Source: a virus. From it: a stretch of DNA of 30,161 bases. Location: positions 1 to 30,161 of IMG/VR virus record IMGVR_UViG_3300044846_000590; one strand, given 5' to 3'. Position 1 is the stretch's first letter, and every line of letters starts with the position of its first letter. The translations under genes and the position numbers were made by a program. Below, one piece after another: positions 5,817 through 12,207 of this stretch. The notes beneath the pieces were generated by a model. That model did no database searches, was not told where the DNA came from, and saw nothing but the letters and a program-made list of their open reading frames with translations.

Positions 5817-6248
5817 ATGAATGAAGAACTAAGAAACGAATTAGTGCAATGTTATAAGAATAATTTGCAGAATTTACGAATCCTGCACAGGACATTAGTA
5901 AACGCCAAAATTATAACAGAAGATTTTGCAGTTAGTTCAGGAATCACAGACATAAAACCAAACAGATTGGTTGAGTTAGTGCAAGACGTTTTTGAAACCG
6001 ACATTGTCGCAAAGAATCGTAAACAGTCAACCATATTTGCCCGTAAAGCTGCGGCATATATTTTAAGGAAATACACGCAATTATCTTTAAATGAAATAGC
6101 ACCTTTAATTGGGGTCGGCGACCATACAACAGTTATTTACAATATTCAAACCGCTTCCGATCTTATGGACACGGAAGATTGGTATAGAGAAAAATTAATG
6201 CAAATTGAAGAAGATATTGAAAATTATAATAACTTTGTAAAGAAATAA
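5817..6248 (+). CDS. Free-standing DnaA domain IV-like DNA-binding protein
   Basis: This 143-residue protein has a C-terminal half that matches the DNA-binding domain IV of DnaA. It reads RKQSTIFARKAAAYILRKYT (68-87), then LSLNEIAPLIGV, then GDHTTVIYNI (101-110), which is close to the DnaA signature containing DHTTV. The AAA+ ATPase domain is absent. The N-terminal 60 residues are helical and unknown. It could bind DnaA-box-like sites, recruiting or blocking host DnaA at the phage origin, or act as a transcription factor. It lies immediately upstream of a structured intergenic region and the replication initiator. Confidence 0.85.
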   Translation: MNEELRNELVQCYKNNLQNLRILHRTLVNAKIITEDFAVSSGITDIKPNRLVELVQDVFETDIVAKNRKQSTIFARKAAAYILRKYTQLSLNEIAPLIGVGDHTTVIYNIQTASDLMDTEDWYREKLMQIEEDIENYNNFVKK

Positions 6249-6253
6249 AAAAA

Positions 6254-6339
6254 GCGTTATGCAACAACGCAGTTTTAAATACATTGGGTCAAGGGTGTTT
6301 CAGGTAGTTGCATTGCCTGTGCGCCTGCGACCCTTTTTT
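6254..6339 (+). ncRNA. Structured intergenic RNA candidate: two hairpins with complementary loops, then T6
   Basis: Hairpin 1 pairs GCGTT (6254-6258) with AACGC (6266-6270) around the 7-nt loop ATGCAAC. Hairpin 2 pairs GGGTC (6286-6290) with GACCC (6329-6333). Inside it are AGG/CCT and CAGG (6301-6304)/CCTG (6316-6319), and an 11-nt apical loop containing GTTGCAT (6307-6313), the exact reverse complement of loop 1. T6 follows (6334-6339), five bases before the ATG of the replication initiator. This looks like an intrinsic terminator or attenuator with a possible kissing-loop switch. A role in a DNA origin is an alternative. Confidence 0.55.
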
Positions 6340-6343
6340 AATT

Positions 6344-7039
6344 ATGGCAATATTTAGGAAAATACACGTCAGTTTTTGGAAGGACGAATTCATTGAAAGT
6401 CTGACCCCTGAACAGAAGTTTTTTTATTTGTATTTAATGACAAATGACCGGACAACACAATGCGGAATTTATGAAATTACAATAAAACAAATGTGTTATG
6501 ACACGGGTTACAATGAAGACACGATCAAAAAGCTAATTGAATTCTTTACGAAATGCGGAAAAATTAAGTATTCTTTGGTAACAAAAGAAATGGCAATGAA
6601 AAATTGGGCGAAATACAATGATTCAACTTCGCCAAAGGTTAAAGCCTGTATAACTAAGGAACTTTTGAAGGTAAAAGATACAGTATTGATACAGTATGCA
6701 TACAGTATGGATACACATACGCAAGAAGAAGAAGAACAAGAAGAAGAAGAAGAAGAAGAACAAGAAAAAGAACAAATTGATTTCAAAATTTTGTTTTTAG
6801 ATAAGATTGAACCATTTAAAGGTTTATTAGGGGAATCATACCAAGAATTTATTGATTATTGGTGCGAATCGTCAAAAAGTGGTAAATTACGTTATCAATC
6901 AGAAAAATTTTTTGAACCGAAGCGTCGCGTTAATACGTGGCTTCAAAACAAAGTAAAGTATGGAAATACAAAAAATACTGACGCAACCGCTGCAAGTCGC
7001 AAAAGAATGCAAGACTTACAAAATTGGGTTAATAGCTAA
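6344..7039 (+). CDS. Winged-helix phage replication initiator-like protein
   Basis: This 231-residue protein starts MAIFRKIHVSFWKDEFI. ATG 6344 is preferred over the in-frame ATG 6308, which lies in the hairpin region. Residues 1-100 resemble the N-terminal winged-helix domain of replication initiators common in Flavobacteria phages (SLTPEQKFFYLYLMTND, CGIYEITIKQMCYDTGYNED). A poly-glutamate linker at about 127-144 follows. The C-terminal domain contains FIDYWCESSKSGKLRYQSEK, typical of replisome organisers. It probably binds the origin and loads a helicase. The helicase itself is not in this window. Confidence 0.75.
   Translation: MAIFRKIHVSFWKDEFIESLTPEQKFFYLYLMTNDRTTQCGIYEITIKQMCYDTGYNEDTIKKLIEFFTKCGKIKYSLVTKEMAMKNWAKYNDSTSPKVKACITKELLKVKDTVLIQYAYSMDTHTQEEEEQEEEEEEEQEKEQIDFKILFLDKIEPFKGLLGESYQEFIDYWCESSKSGKLRYQSEKFFEPKRRVNTWLQNKVKYGNTKNTDATAASRKRMQDLQNWVNS
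6722..6775 (+). repeat. GAA/CAA trinucleotide repeat inside the initiator gene
   Basis: Eighteen consecutive codons are only GAA, CAA or AAA, with runs of four and seven GAA. They encode an acidic E/Q linker between the two domains of the initiator protein. Such a microsatellite can change length by slippage in multiples of three without breaking the frame. Confidence 0.8.
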
Positions 7040-7703
7040 CGAAGATTTGCCAATTGTTGAAGCGTTTAAAGGCGACAAATTAAACTTAATTTCGCCGGTT
7101 ACATTAAGGGAAAACTTAGCTTATATTTTTACTTTAATAGGTTTAACCCGTTTGCCGGACAAAATGGAATTGGAAGTAATTGAAGATTACATTCGTACAA
7201 CATATCCATATTTTACAGTACAGGAAATGCGAATTGCTTTTAAAATGGCAATTCAGGGACGATTAGAATGCAATACTGATCATTATGAGAAGTTTTCGCC
7301 TAAATATATATCCCAAATTTTAAACGCCTATAAAGTGAAAGCAAACGAAATTCGCCGTAATTTACCCCCACCGCCTGAACCGCCTGTTAAGCAATTGACA
7401 GACGACGAAATTGTTGAATTTACTAAAAATGATTGGTTGACAGGTAAACGCGAAGACTTTAACCGTGTTTTTAATGCTGACAAAGTATTTGCAATCCTTT
7501 TAAAACAAGGGAAATTAAAGTTTACCAAAGAACAAATATTAGAAACGATTAAAGTTGTACGTGAAGATAACTTATACAGGTTAAACCGAATGAATCCAAT
7601 TGAAGCCAAAGAATTCAGCAAAAGGATAAAAAATGAAGATCATATTGAATCACAATGTAAAAAATTAGCGTTAGTTAAATACTTTGAAAATTTATCAAAT
7701 TAA
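6960..7703 (+). CDS. Replication-associated protein of unknown function
   Basis: This is a 247-residue protein. The segment YKIGLIANEDLPIVEAFKGD (about 20-39) is typical of Bacteroidota phage proteins that follow the initiator. A helical region (MELEVIEDYIRTTYPYFTVQ), then YHYEK-like and FSPKYISQILNAYK segments and a proline stretch (LPPPPEPP) come next. The start overlaps the initiator by 80 bases. No later Met occurs before the conserved segment, so ATG 6960 is retained. It could be a helicase-loader analogue, but no Walker motif is present. Confidence 0.65.
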   Translation: MEIQKILTQPLQVAKECKTYKIGLIANEDLPIVEAFKGDKLNLISPVTLRENLAYIFTLIGLTRLPDKMELEVIEDYIRTTYPYFTVQEMRIAFKMAIQGRLECNTDHYEKFSPKYISQILNAYKVKANEIRRNLPPPPEPPVKQLTDDEIVEFTKNDWLTGKREDFNRVFNADKVFAILLKQGKLKFTKEQILETIKVVREDNLYRLNRMNPIEAKEFSKRIKNEDHIESQCKKLALVKYFENLSN

Positions 7704-7890
7704 ATACAGATATTTTGGAACTTTAAAATATTGCTATACAGACAATTTTATTGACTTTTACGCAAATTATCCTGAAGTTGAAACCAAACAAAACAGACTT
7801 TTATTTAAAAAAGAATTTTATGAAAAAGTGCAACAGGTGCAAAAAGAACTTGGATTGGGACAAATTCAGGAAGGACAGGCGAAACGCTGA
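7684..7890 (+). CDS. Hypothetical small protein overlapping its neighbours
   Basis: This is a 68-residue basic, aromatic-rich frame (YQIKYRYFGTLKYCYTDNF, FKKEFYEKVQQVQKELGL). It overlaps the previous gene by 20 bases and the zinc-ribbon gene by 71 bases, and otherwise fills the gap 7704-7819. The residue pattern looks protein-like, but the large 3' overlap leaves doubt about where translation ends or whether the frame is used. Confidence 0.45.
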   Translation: MKIYQIKYRYFGTLKYCYTDNFIDFYANYPEVETKQNRLLFKKEFYEKVQQVQKELGLGQIQEGQAKR

Positions 7891-7981
7891 CGGATATTAT
7901 GGTTATTGCAAAGTATGCAGCAAAGAAAAACAAGATCAATATAAAAACAAAATTAAAGAAGGAACTATAAAAGCTTTTTAA
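7820..7981 (+). CDS. Small CxxC zinc-ribbon protein
   Basis: This is a 53-residue basic protein with two zinc knuckles, MKKCNRCKKNLDWDKF and DGYYGYCKVCSKEKQ, in the pattern C-x2-C-x(~20)-DGYxxxC-x2-C. This arrangement resembles the N-terminal zinc module of endonuclease VII/HNH-type proteins, but the catalytic part is absent. ATG 7820 is chosen because the knuckle begins there; the frame is open further upstream. Its stop abuts the nuclease start at 7982. A nucleic-acid-binding role is likely. Confidence 0.65.
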   Translation: MKKCNRCKKNLDWDKFRKDRRNADGYYGYCKVCSKEKQDQYKNKIKEGTIKAF

Positions 7982-8296
7982 ATGGACATAACCGCAAACG
8001 AATTAACGAAATGGGCGAAAAAAAACCTTGAATTTGTGGGTTATAGATTAAACAGGGTAAACAATATTCCGTTTGGAAAACGCAAAGGGACAATTCAAAA
8101 AGGTTGGGCTGACTTACAAGGATACACAGAAAACGGGGTTTATGTGGCGGTTGAAATTAAAAAATTAGGGGACAAACTAAGCGAAGAACAAAAAGAAAGG
8201 TTAAAAGATATTTTTCAATGTGGGGGGATTGTTTATATTTGTACAGAAGTGGAAAACAAACCTGCTTTAATTGAATGGTCAAAAATGAAATTTTAG
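7982..8296 (+). CDS. VRR-NUC-type PD-(D/E)xK nuclease
   Basis: This 104-residue protein has the layout of a VRR-NUC single-domain nuclease: KGWADLQGYTENGVYVAVEI followed by KKLGDKLSEEQKERLKDIF. The catalytic Asp is in WADL and the E-x-K in VEIKK. The end GGIVYICTEVE is the typical final strand. Such enzymes act as structure-specific or packaging/recombination nucleases in phages. It starts directly after the preceding stop and its last 22 bases overlap the next gene. Confidence 0.8.
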   Translation: MDITANELTKWAKKNLEFVGYRLNRVNNIPFGKRKGTIQKGWADLQGYTENGVYVAVEIKKLGDKLSEEQKERLKDIFQCGGIVYICTEVENKPALIEWSKMKF

Positions 8297-8775
8297 CCGA
8301 ATTTTGGAACTTAAAAGAAGTTAACGAAGCATTTTCTAAAATGCAGCCGGAAGAATTACAGTACGACCTAAAAGCAGAAGTTTTTTTAGTTCTTTGTGAA
8401 ATGGACGAACAAAAGTTAATTGGATTGTATGAAAGGAATGAATTAAAATTTTATATTGTGCGTACAATGCTAAATATGATTAAAAGCGACAGAAGTAACT
8501 TTTATAAGAATTACCGAAATCATATTGAGTTTGTGCCAACAGAATTAAATAAAGAAATTCAAAGACTGAACACAGAACCGACAGATTTGATTGACAAACT
8601 TGAACAAAACTTAGAAGGTTTACATTGGTATAATAAGGAAATATTGAAACTTTATGCAATTGATTTTAAAAAGAACGCAAAAGAATTAAGCCGCAAAACC
8701 GGTATTCCTTATATGTCAATCGTACGAACTATAAATAAAACCAAAAAACAAATGAAACAAAACATAAGAAAATGA
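8275..8775 (+). CDS. Sigma-70-like/HTH phage regulator
   Basis: This is a 166-residue protein. The N-terminal half resembles sigma region 2 seen in Flavobacteria phage proteins: DLKAEVFLVLCEM, then NELKFYIVRTMLNMIKSDRS and FYKNYRNHIEF. The C-terminus has a helix-turn-helix-like segment, AKELSRKTGIPYMSIVRTIN, like region 4 or a simple HTH. It could redirect host RNA polymerase to late promoters. The alternative is a generic DNA-binding protein. It overlaps both neighbours (22 bases upstream; ATGA downstream). Confidence 0.6.
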   Translation: MVKNEILAEFWNLKEVNEAFSKMQPEELQYDLKAEVFLVLCEMDEQKLIGLYERNELKFYIVRTMLNMIKSDRSNFYKNYRNHIEFVPTELNKEIQRLNTEPTDLIDKLEQNLEGLHWYNKEILKLYAIDFKKNAKELSRKTGIPYMSIVRTINKTKKQMKQNIRK

Positions 8776-9011
8776 TTTTATCAATTTTAACCGCCGTTTG
8801 TGCATCACTATTTATTAACGATATACATAACCTTCCCTATAAATGGAAAGCGAATTTCAAGCCATTTAATTGCGGAAGTTGCTTGGCTGCGTGGCTTGCA
8901 CCAATACACTATTTCGCACCTGAATTGATCCAAAATATAACGTCAACAATGTTTATTGCAGGATTTGCAGCACCAATTTTATCAAAATTAATTTGGAATT
9001 TATGGAAATAA
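8772..9011 (+). CDS. Small membrane protein with NCGSC motif
   Basis: This is a 79-residue protein with hydrophobic segments at about 2-17, 37-47 and 58-72. A conserved-looking KPFNCGSCLAAWLAP (about 30-44) places a CxxC pair at the membrane border. The N-terminal residues may serve as a signal anchor. It overlaps the sigma-like gene by 4 bases (ATGA) and the next gene by 10. Small FxCxxCLAxW membrane proteins occur in Bacteroidota phages, but their role is unknown to me. Confidence 0.6.
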   Translation: MILSILTAVCASLFINDIHNLPYKWKANFKPFNCGSCLAAWLAPIHYFAPELIQNITSTMFIAGFAAPILSKLIWNLWK

Positions 9012-9307
9012 AACAAGAACACAGGGATTGGTTGGAAGCAAATATTGGCAATTATGAAAGTGCAAAGAATGGTTATATTAGAAACCTTGAATTGCCTGAA
9101 CTGCAAATGTACGAACATATTTACCGTACCTATTTAGACCCAAACTTTTTATTGTCTGTTTGGTGTGGCGCTTGTAAATACGAAATGATAATGCGTTTAT
9201 ACAAATGGTATGAGCAACAACCAAAAACAAATATTGTAGTAATTGAAGAACCAATTGCACAAGCAGAAACAAAAAAACGCGGACGTAAACCCAAAGCAAA
9301 TGGCTAA
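9002..9307 (+). CDS. Hypothetical protein with AT-hook-like C-terminus
   Basis: This is a 101-residue protein. ATG 9002 is chosen over an in-frame TTG at 8993. The N-terminal part is helical (EHRDWLEANIGNYESAKNGY), the middle contains LSVWCGACKYEMIMRLYKWY, and the last 15 residues are basic, ETKKRGRKPKANG. RGRKP resembles the AT-hook core (RGRP), so it may bind the minor groove of AT-rich DNA. The end overlaps the hexapeptide transferase by 8 bases. No named family is recognised. Confidence 0.6.
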   Translation: MEIKQEHRDWLEANIGNYESAKNGYIRNLELPELQMYEHIYRTYLDPNFLLSVWCGACKYEMIMRLYKWYEQQPKTNIVVIEEPIAQAETKKRGRKPKANG

Positions 9308-9782
9308 TTTTATACACCCAACCGCCATAATTGGCGAAAACGTTATTTTAGGCGACAACAATTACATTGGCGCTTATTGTATCATTGGCGACCCCGCAGA
9401 ACATAAAAAATATTGGGGTCAACCAAAAGGCAAAATTATAATTGGTAACGGCAATATGATAACAGGGTTAGTTACTATTGACGCGGGAACGGAAGACCCG
9501 ACCATTATTGAAAACAATTGTTTCATAATGAAACACGCGCACATTGGTCACGATTGCAGAATTATGAATGACGTTACGATTAGTTGCGGCGCAAAGATTG
9601 GCGGGCATTCTGTAATTGGCGAACGATCTAATATTGGATTGAATGCAGTATTACACCAATTCAGCATAATTAAAAAAGGTTGTATGATTGGTGCAAGCGC
9701 TTTTTTCAAAGGCGAATCAGAACAGGAAATGAAATATGCCGGCGTGCCTGCGCGCAAGCTTGGTTCAAATATAAGAAAATGA
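9300..9782 (+). CDS. LpxA-like hexapeptide-repeat transferase
   Basis: This is a 160-residue left-handed beta-helix protein. Hexapeptide repeats begin at once (HPTAIIGENVILGDNNYIGA) and continue through IIENNCFIMKHAHIGHDCRI, with the His of AHIGHDC in the position of the LpxA catalytic base. Then come GGHSVIGERSNIGLNAVLHQ and a C-terminal YAGVPARKLG, as in sugar O/N-acyltransferases. ATG 9300 is chosen because the repeat pattern starts there. It is shorter than LpxA (~260 residues), lacking the C-terminal helical part. Probably it acylates a sugar nucleotide or surface glycan, together with the two glycosyltransferases that follow. Confidence 0.8.
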   Translation: MANFIHPTAIIGENVILGDNNYIGAYCIIGDPAEHKKYWGQPKGKIIIGNGNMITGLVTIDAGTEDPTIIENNCFIMKHAHIGHDCRIMNDVTISCGAKIGGHSVIGERSNIGLNAVLHQFSIIKKGCMIGASAFFKGESEQEMKYAGVPARKLGSNIRK

Positions 9783-10456
9783 ATATAGCCGTAATTTTAC
9801 TAACCCTTAACAGAAACGACTTAACTAAACGCGTTATTGATCAAAATTTTAAAAATTCAGGTTATAACGCCGACTGCTTTTTAGTTGACAACGGAAGCGA
9901 CGAAGTCCCGTATGAAATGTATAATTGGACGAATTGCAATGTATCTTCAAAACAAAGGGGAATTGCAGCCGGTGTAAATGCCGGATTGAGAATGACCAAA
10001 GCATACGACGGCGTTTGTATTTTAGCAAACGATATATTGCTTCCTGAAAATTGGCTTTTAAAGTGGGTTAATTATTCAAACTTAATACCAAAGACCGGTA
10101 TTATTGGCATTCATTGCGTTGAACATTTGCCGCCATTAACTGACGGAGTGCATAAAGTTCACACACCTTTTGGCGACAATTATTTGACAAGGGAATTGAT
10201 TGATACTATTGGCGGTTACAATGAAGAATACGACCCTTACGGAATGCAAGACCAAGACTTTGCCGAACGCGCAAATATTGCAGGATTTACAAACTATTAT
10301 ATTCCCGACCTACGTTCTGAACATATTGGACACGACGTTGGCAATGGCACAGAATACCGAAGAATGAAGGACGAAAGTTTAGCACGTGCGCAGTCAATTT
10401 GGGAAAAATACCAACCTATTTACCATACAGATAAAAAAATTAAATGCGCATTTTAG
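9779..10456 (+). CDS. GT2-family glycosyltransferase
   Basis: This is a 225-residue GT-A-type glycosyltransferase. The N-terminus MNIAVILLTLNRNDL starts the nucleotide-sugar fold, FLVDNGSDEVPYE gives a nucleotide-binding turn, ILANDILLPENWL (about 79) takes the place of the DxD region, and YGMQDQDFAERANIAGF (about 150) holds the acidic acceptor/catalytic motif. The start overlaps the preceding stop as ATGA. Length is normal for short phage GT2 enzymes. The acceptor could be host surface polysaccharide, a virion protein or modified phage DNA; nothing here decides it. Confidence 0.8.
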   Translation: MNIAVILLTLNRNDLTKRVIDQNFKNSGYNADCFLVDNGSDEVPYEMYNWTNCNVSSKQRGIAAGVNAGLRMTKAYDGVCILANDILLPENWLLKWVNYSNLIPKTGIIGIHCVEHLPPLTDGVHKVHTPFGDNYLTRELIDTIGGYNEEYDPYGMQDQDFAERANIAGFTNYYIPDLRSEHIGHDVGNGTEYRRMKDESLARAQSIWEKYQPIYHTDKKIKCAF

Positions 10457-11451
10457 CAATTACAAGTAAAACAAGCGGCGTCGGTTACCATAGAATCATT
10501 ATGCCAATAGTCAATATGCAAAAAGATTATTGTTTAATGACTGACACATTAAGCGAAGAAACATTTGAAGGCAATTATGATATTGTTGTTATGAATCGTA
10601 TGTTAGCAAATATAACGCCCGATCAAATGGACAATTGGCGAACAAAATATGGTTTTAAATTAATAGTTGACAACGACGACTTTTGGCATTTAGACCCTTC
10701 GCATTTATTGTACGAACGATATATTTTAAATAACATACCCGAACAAATATTGGCGTGGATTCGTATTGCTGATCTTTGCACAGTAACGCACGAACGATTG
10801 GCTGAAGAAGTTAAACCTTACAATTCAAATATTGAAATTGTGCCAAATGCAATTCCATACGGCGAAGAACAATTTAAAGATTTTAAAAAAGATTCAGACC
10901 TTATTCGTTTATTTTGGTCAGGTTCAGGAACGCACGGTAGGGATATGGAAATTTTGCGCAATCCATTAAAGCGTATTAATTTTCCTGTGCGAACTGTAAT
11001 TGCAGGTTATAACGAAGGCGAAAAACCAATTTGGGATAGTATGATTGCCGCATTCACTAACGGCTTAAAATTAAACCCAACGATTTACAATTACAACGAA
11101 GTGACTTCATATATGGCGGCATATGCGGATTCAGATATTTCATTAATTCCTTTGGTCGATTCCAAATTTAATTCAATGAAGTCAAATTTAAAGGTATTAG
11201 AAACCGCCGCAAAGAAGAATCCCGCAATAGTTAGCAACGTACACCCGTACAGGGGTTTTTATCCTGCCTGTCACGTAAACAGTCAAAAAGATTGGTATTA
11301 TTGGATAAAACTTTTAGTAAATGATCCTGACGCCCGCAAACATTATGGCAATGCGTTGTTTGAATACTGCAATAAGAATTTCAATTTACACGAAGTAAAC
11401 AAACACCGATTCGCTATTTATAGTAAACTAATAGGAAATGCCGGTAATTAA
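10444..11451 (+). CDS. GT-B (GT4-like) glycosyltransferase
   Basis: This 335-residue protein has a GT-B two-domain layout. The N-terminal domain starts MRILAITSKTSGVGYHRI and contains KLIVDNDDFWHLDPSH (about 75) and CTVTHERLAEEVKPY. A linker with EIVPNAIPYG follows. The C-terminal nucleotide-binding domain starts LFWSGSGTHGRDMEIL (about 156) and has ISLIPLVDSKFNSMKSN and LKVLETAAKKNPAIVSN, typical GT4-like donor-site segments. It overlaps both neighbours by 13-14 bases. It probably transfers a second sugar in the pathway begun by the acyltransferase and the GT2 enzyme. Confidence 0.8.
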   Translation: MRILAITSKTSGVGYHRIIMPIVNMQKDYCLMTDTLSEETFEGNYDIVVMNRMLANITPDQMDNWRTKYGFKLIVDNDDFWHLDPSHLLYERYILNNIPEQILAWIRIADLCTVTHERLAEEVKPYNSNIEIVPNAIPYGEEQFKDFKKDSDLIRLFWSGSGTHGRDMEILRNPLKRINFPVRTVIAGYNEGEKPIWDSMIAAFTNGLKLNPTIYNYNEVTSYMAAYADSDISLIPLVDSKFNSMKSNLKVLETAAKKNPAIVSNVHPYRGFYPACHVNSQKDWYYWIKLLVNDPDARKHYGNALFEYCNKNFNLHEVNKHRFAIYSKLIGNAGN

Positions 11452-11857
11452 ATGTTCAAACGGGAAATATAGAATTGGGTCAGGCGCTTGCATATACGAT
11501 ACTGAAGAAACTGCGCAACGCGCTTGGGCAGCAATTAGGGTTTCAATGGTAAATTCATATAACGATTACCCAAAAGCGGCAATATTAAACGCACAAAAGG
11601 CATTAAATATTAGAAACGAATATAAATTAAGCTGCGGAACGCCTGTTGGTTGGGCGCGCGCGAATCAATTAGCAAGCGCGGAAAATATAACCCGTGACAC
11701 AATTTCAAGAATGGCGTCTTTTGAAAGGCACAGACAGAATTCTAAGGGTGACCCGAAAAAGGATTGCGGCGCTTTAATGTGGTTAGCTTGGGGTGGCGAC
11801 GAAGGGATTGAATGGGCGCAAAAGAAGCTTAAACAAATTGATGAAGAAGCACGTTAA
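11438..11857 (+). CDS. Conserved phage domain protein (CSNGKYRIG / SCGTPVGWARA)
   Basis: This is a 139-residue protein with two recognisable parts. The first is a short N-terminal module, MPVIKCSNGKYRIGSGACIY, ending in a helical AQRAWAAI. The second is a longer domain with YNDYPKAAILNAQKALNI, LSCGTPVGWARANQLAS, RDTISRMASFERHRQN and CGALMWLAWGGDEGIEWAQK. Both occur in phage structural and maturation proteins, often fused to other domains. Here it stands alone between glycosyltransferase and HNH genes. Its exact function is unknown. It overlaps the next gene by 17 bases. Confidence 0.65.
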   Translation: MPVIKCSNGKYRIGSGACIYDTEETAQRAWAAIRVSMVNSYNDYPKAAILNAQKALNIRNEYKLSCGTPVGWARANQLASAENITRDTISRMASFERHRQNSKGDPKKDCGALMWLAWGGDEGIEWAQKKLKQIDEEAR

Positions 11858-12098
11858 AATTTACCTTGATTACTTCGGCTACGGAATAGAAGATTTTATT
11901 GCGTGCGAAGTATGCGGGCAAAAAGCGGTTGACATACACCATATTGACGCAAGGGGAATGGGGGGAACGAAGAACGAAGATACAATTGACAATTTACAGG
12001 CATTATGCCGACAATGTCACGTTGTTATGGGCGACACAAAAACACATTATCAATATTTAAAGGACATTCATAACAAAGTATTAAATGGCAAAAGTTAA
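11841..12098 (+). CDS. HNH endonuclease
   Basis: This is an 85-residue HNH nuclease with CEVCGQKAVDIHHIDARGMG, then an Asn in TIDNLQALCRQCH, giving H-N-H with a structural zinc site formed by CxxC and CxxCH. ATG 11841 fits the N-terminus MKKHVKIYLDYFGYG. HNH enzymes placed beside terminase genes usually assist DNA packaging or terminase cleavage, and this one is two genes upstream of the small terminase subunit. It overlaps the next small gene by 14 bases. Confidence 0.85.
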   Translation: MKKHVKIYLDYFGYGIEDFIACEVCGQKAVDIHHIDARGMGGTKNEDTIDNLQALCRQCHVVMGDTKTHYQYLKDIHNKVLNGKS

Positions 12099-12207
12099 GT
12101 CAGACAGTCGCAAAGTATCATTCGGAAAAAGAAAATGCGGACACGCAAAGAAATCTTATAACAAACACAATCCACGACCAAAAGCATACAGGGGTCAGGG
12201 AAGGTAA
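12085..12207 (+). CDS. 40-residue basic protein next to terminase
   Basis: This short frame starts MAKVKSDSRKVSFGKRKCG and ends NPRPKAYRGQGR. It is very basic, with one Cys-x-His pair, and the ending with KxYRGQGx seems common in Bacteroidota phages just upstream of terminase genes. It overlaps the HNH gene by 14 bases. Nucleic-acid binding is likely from its charge; its role in packaging is an inference from context. Confidence 0.7.
   Translation: MAKVKSDSRKVSFGKRKCGHAKKSYNKHNPRPKAYRGQGR

Noticed and set aside
6308-6343. In-frame ATG 6308 as start of the initiator
   Set aside because: It lies inside the hairpin loop and adds a cysteine-rich segment (MHCLCACDPFLI) not expected before the typical MAIFRKIHVSFW start.
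6508-6786. Antisense frame with poly-Ser/Cys
   Set aside because: It is the complement of the GAA repeat in the initiator gene; no protein-like features apart from low complexity.
9680-9778. Upstream extension of the GT2 gene
   Set aside because: It overlaps the hexapeptide gene by about 100 bases and precedes the typical GT2 start MNIAVILLTLNR.
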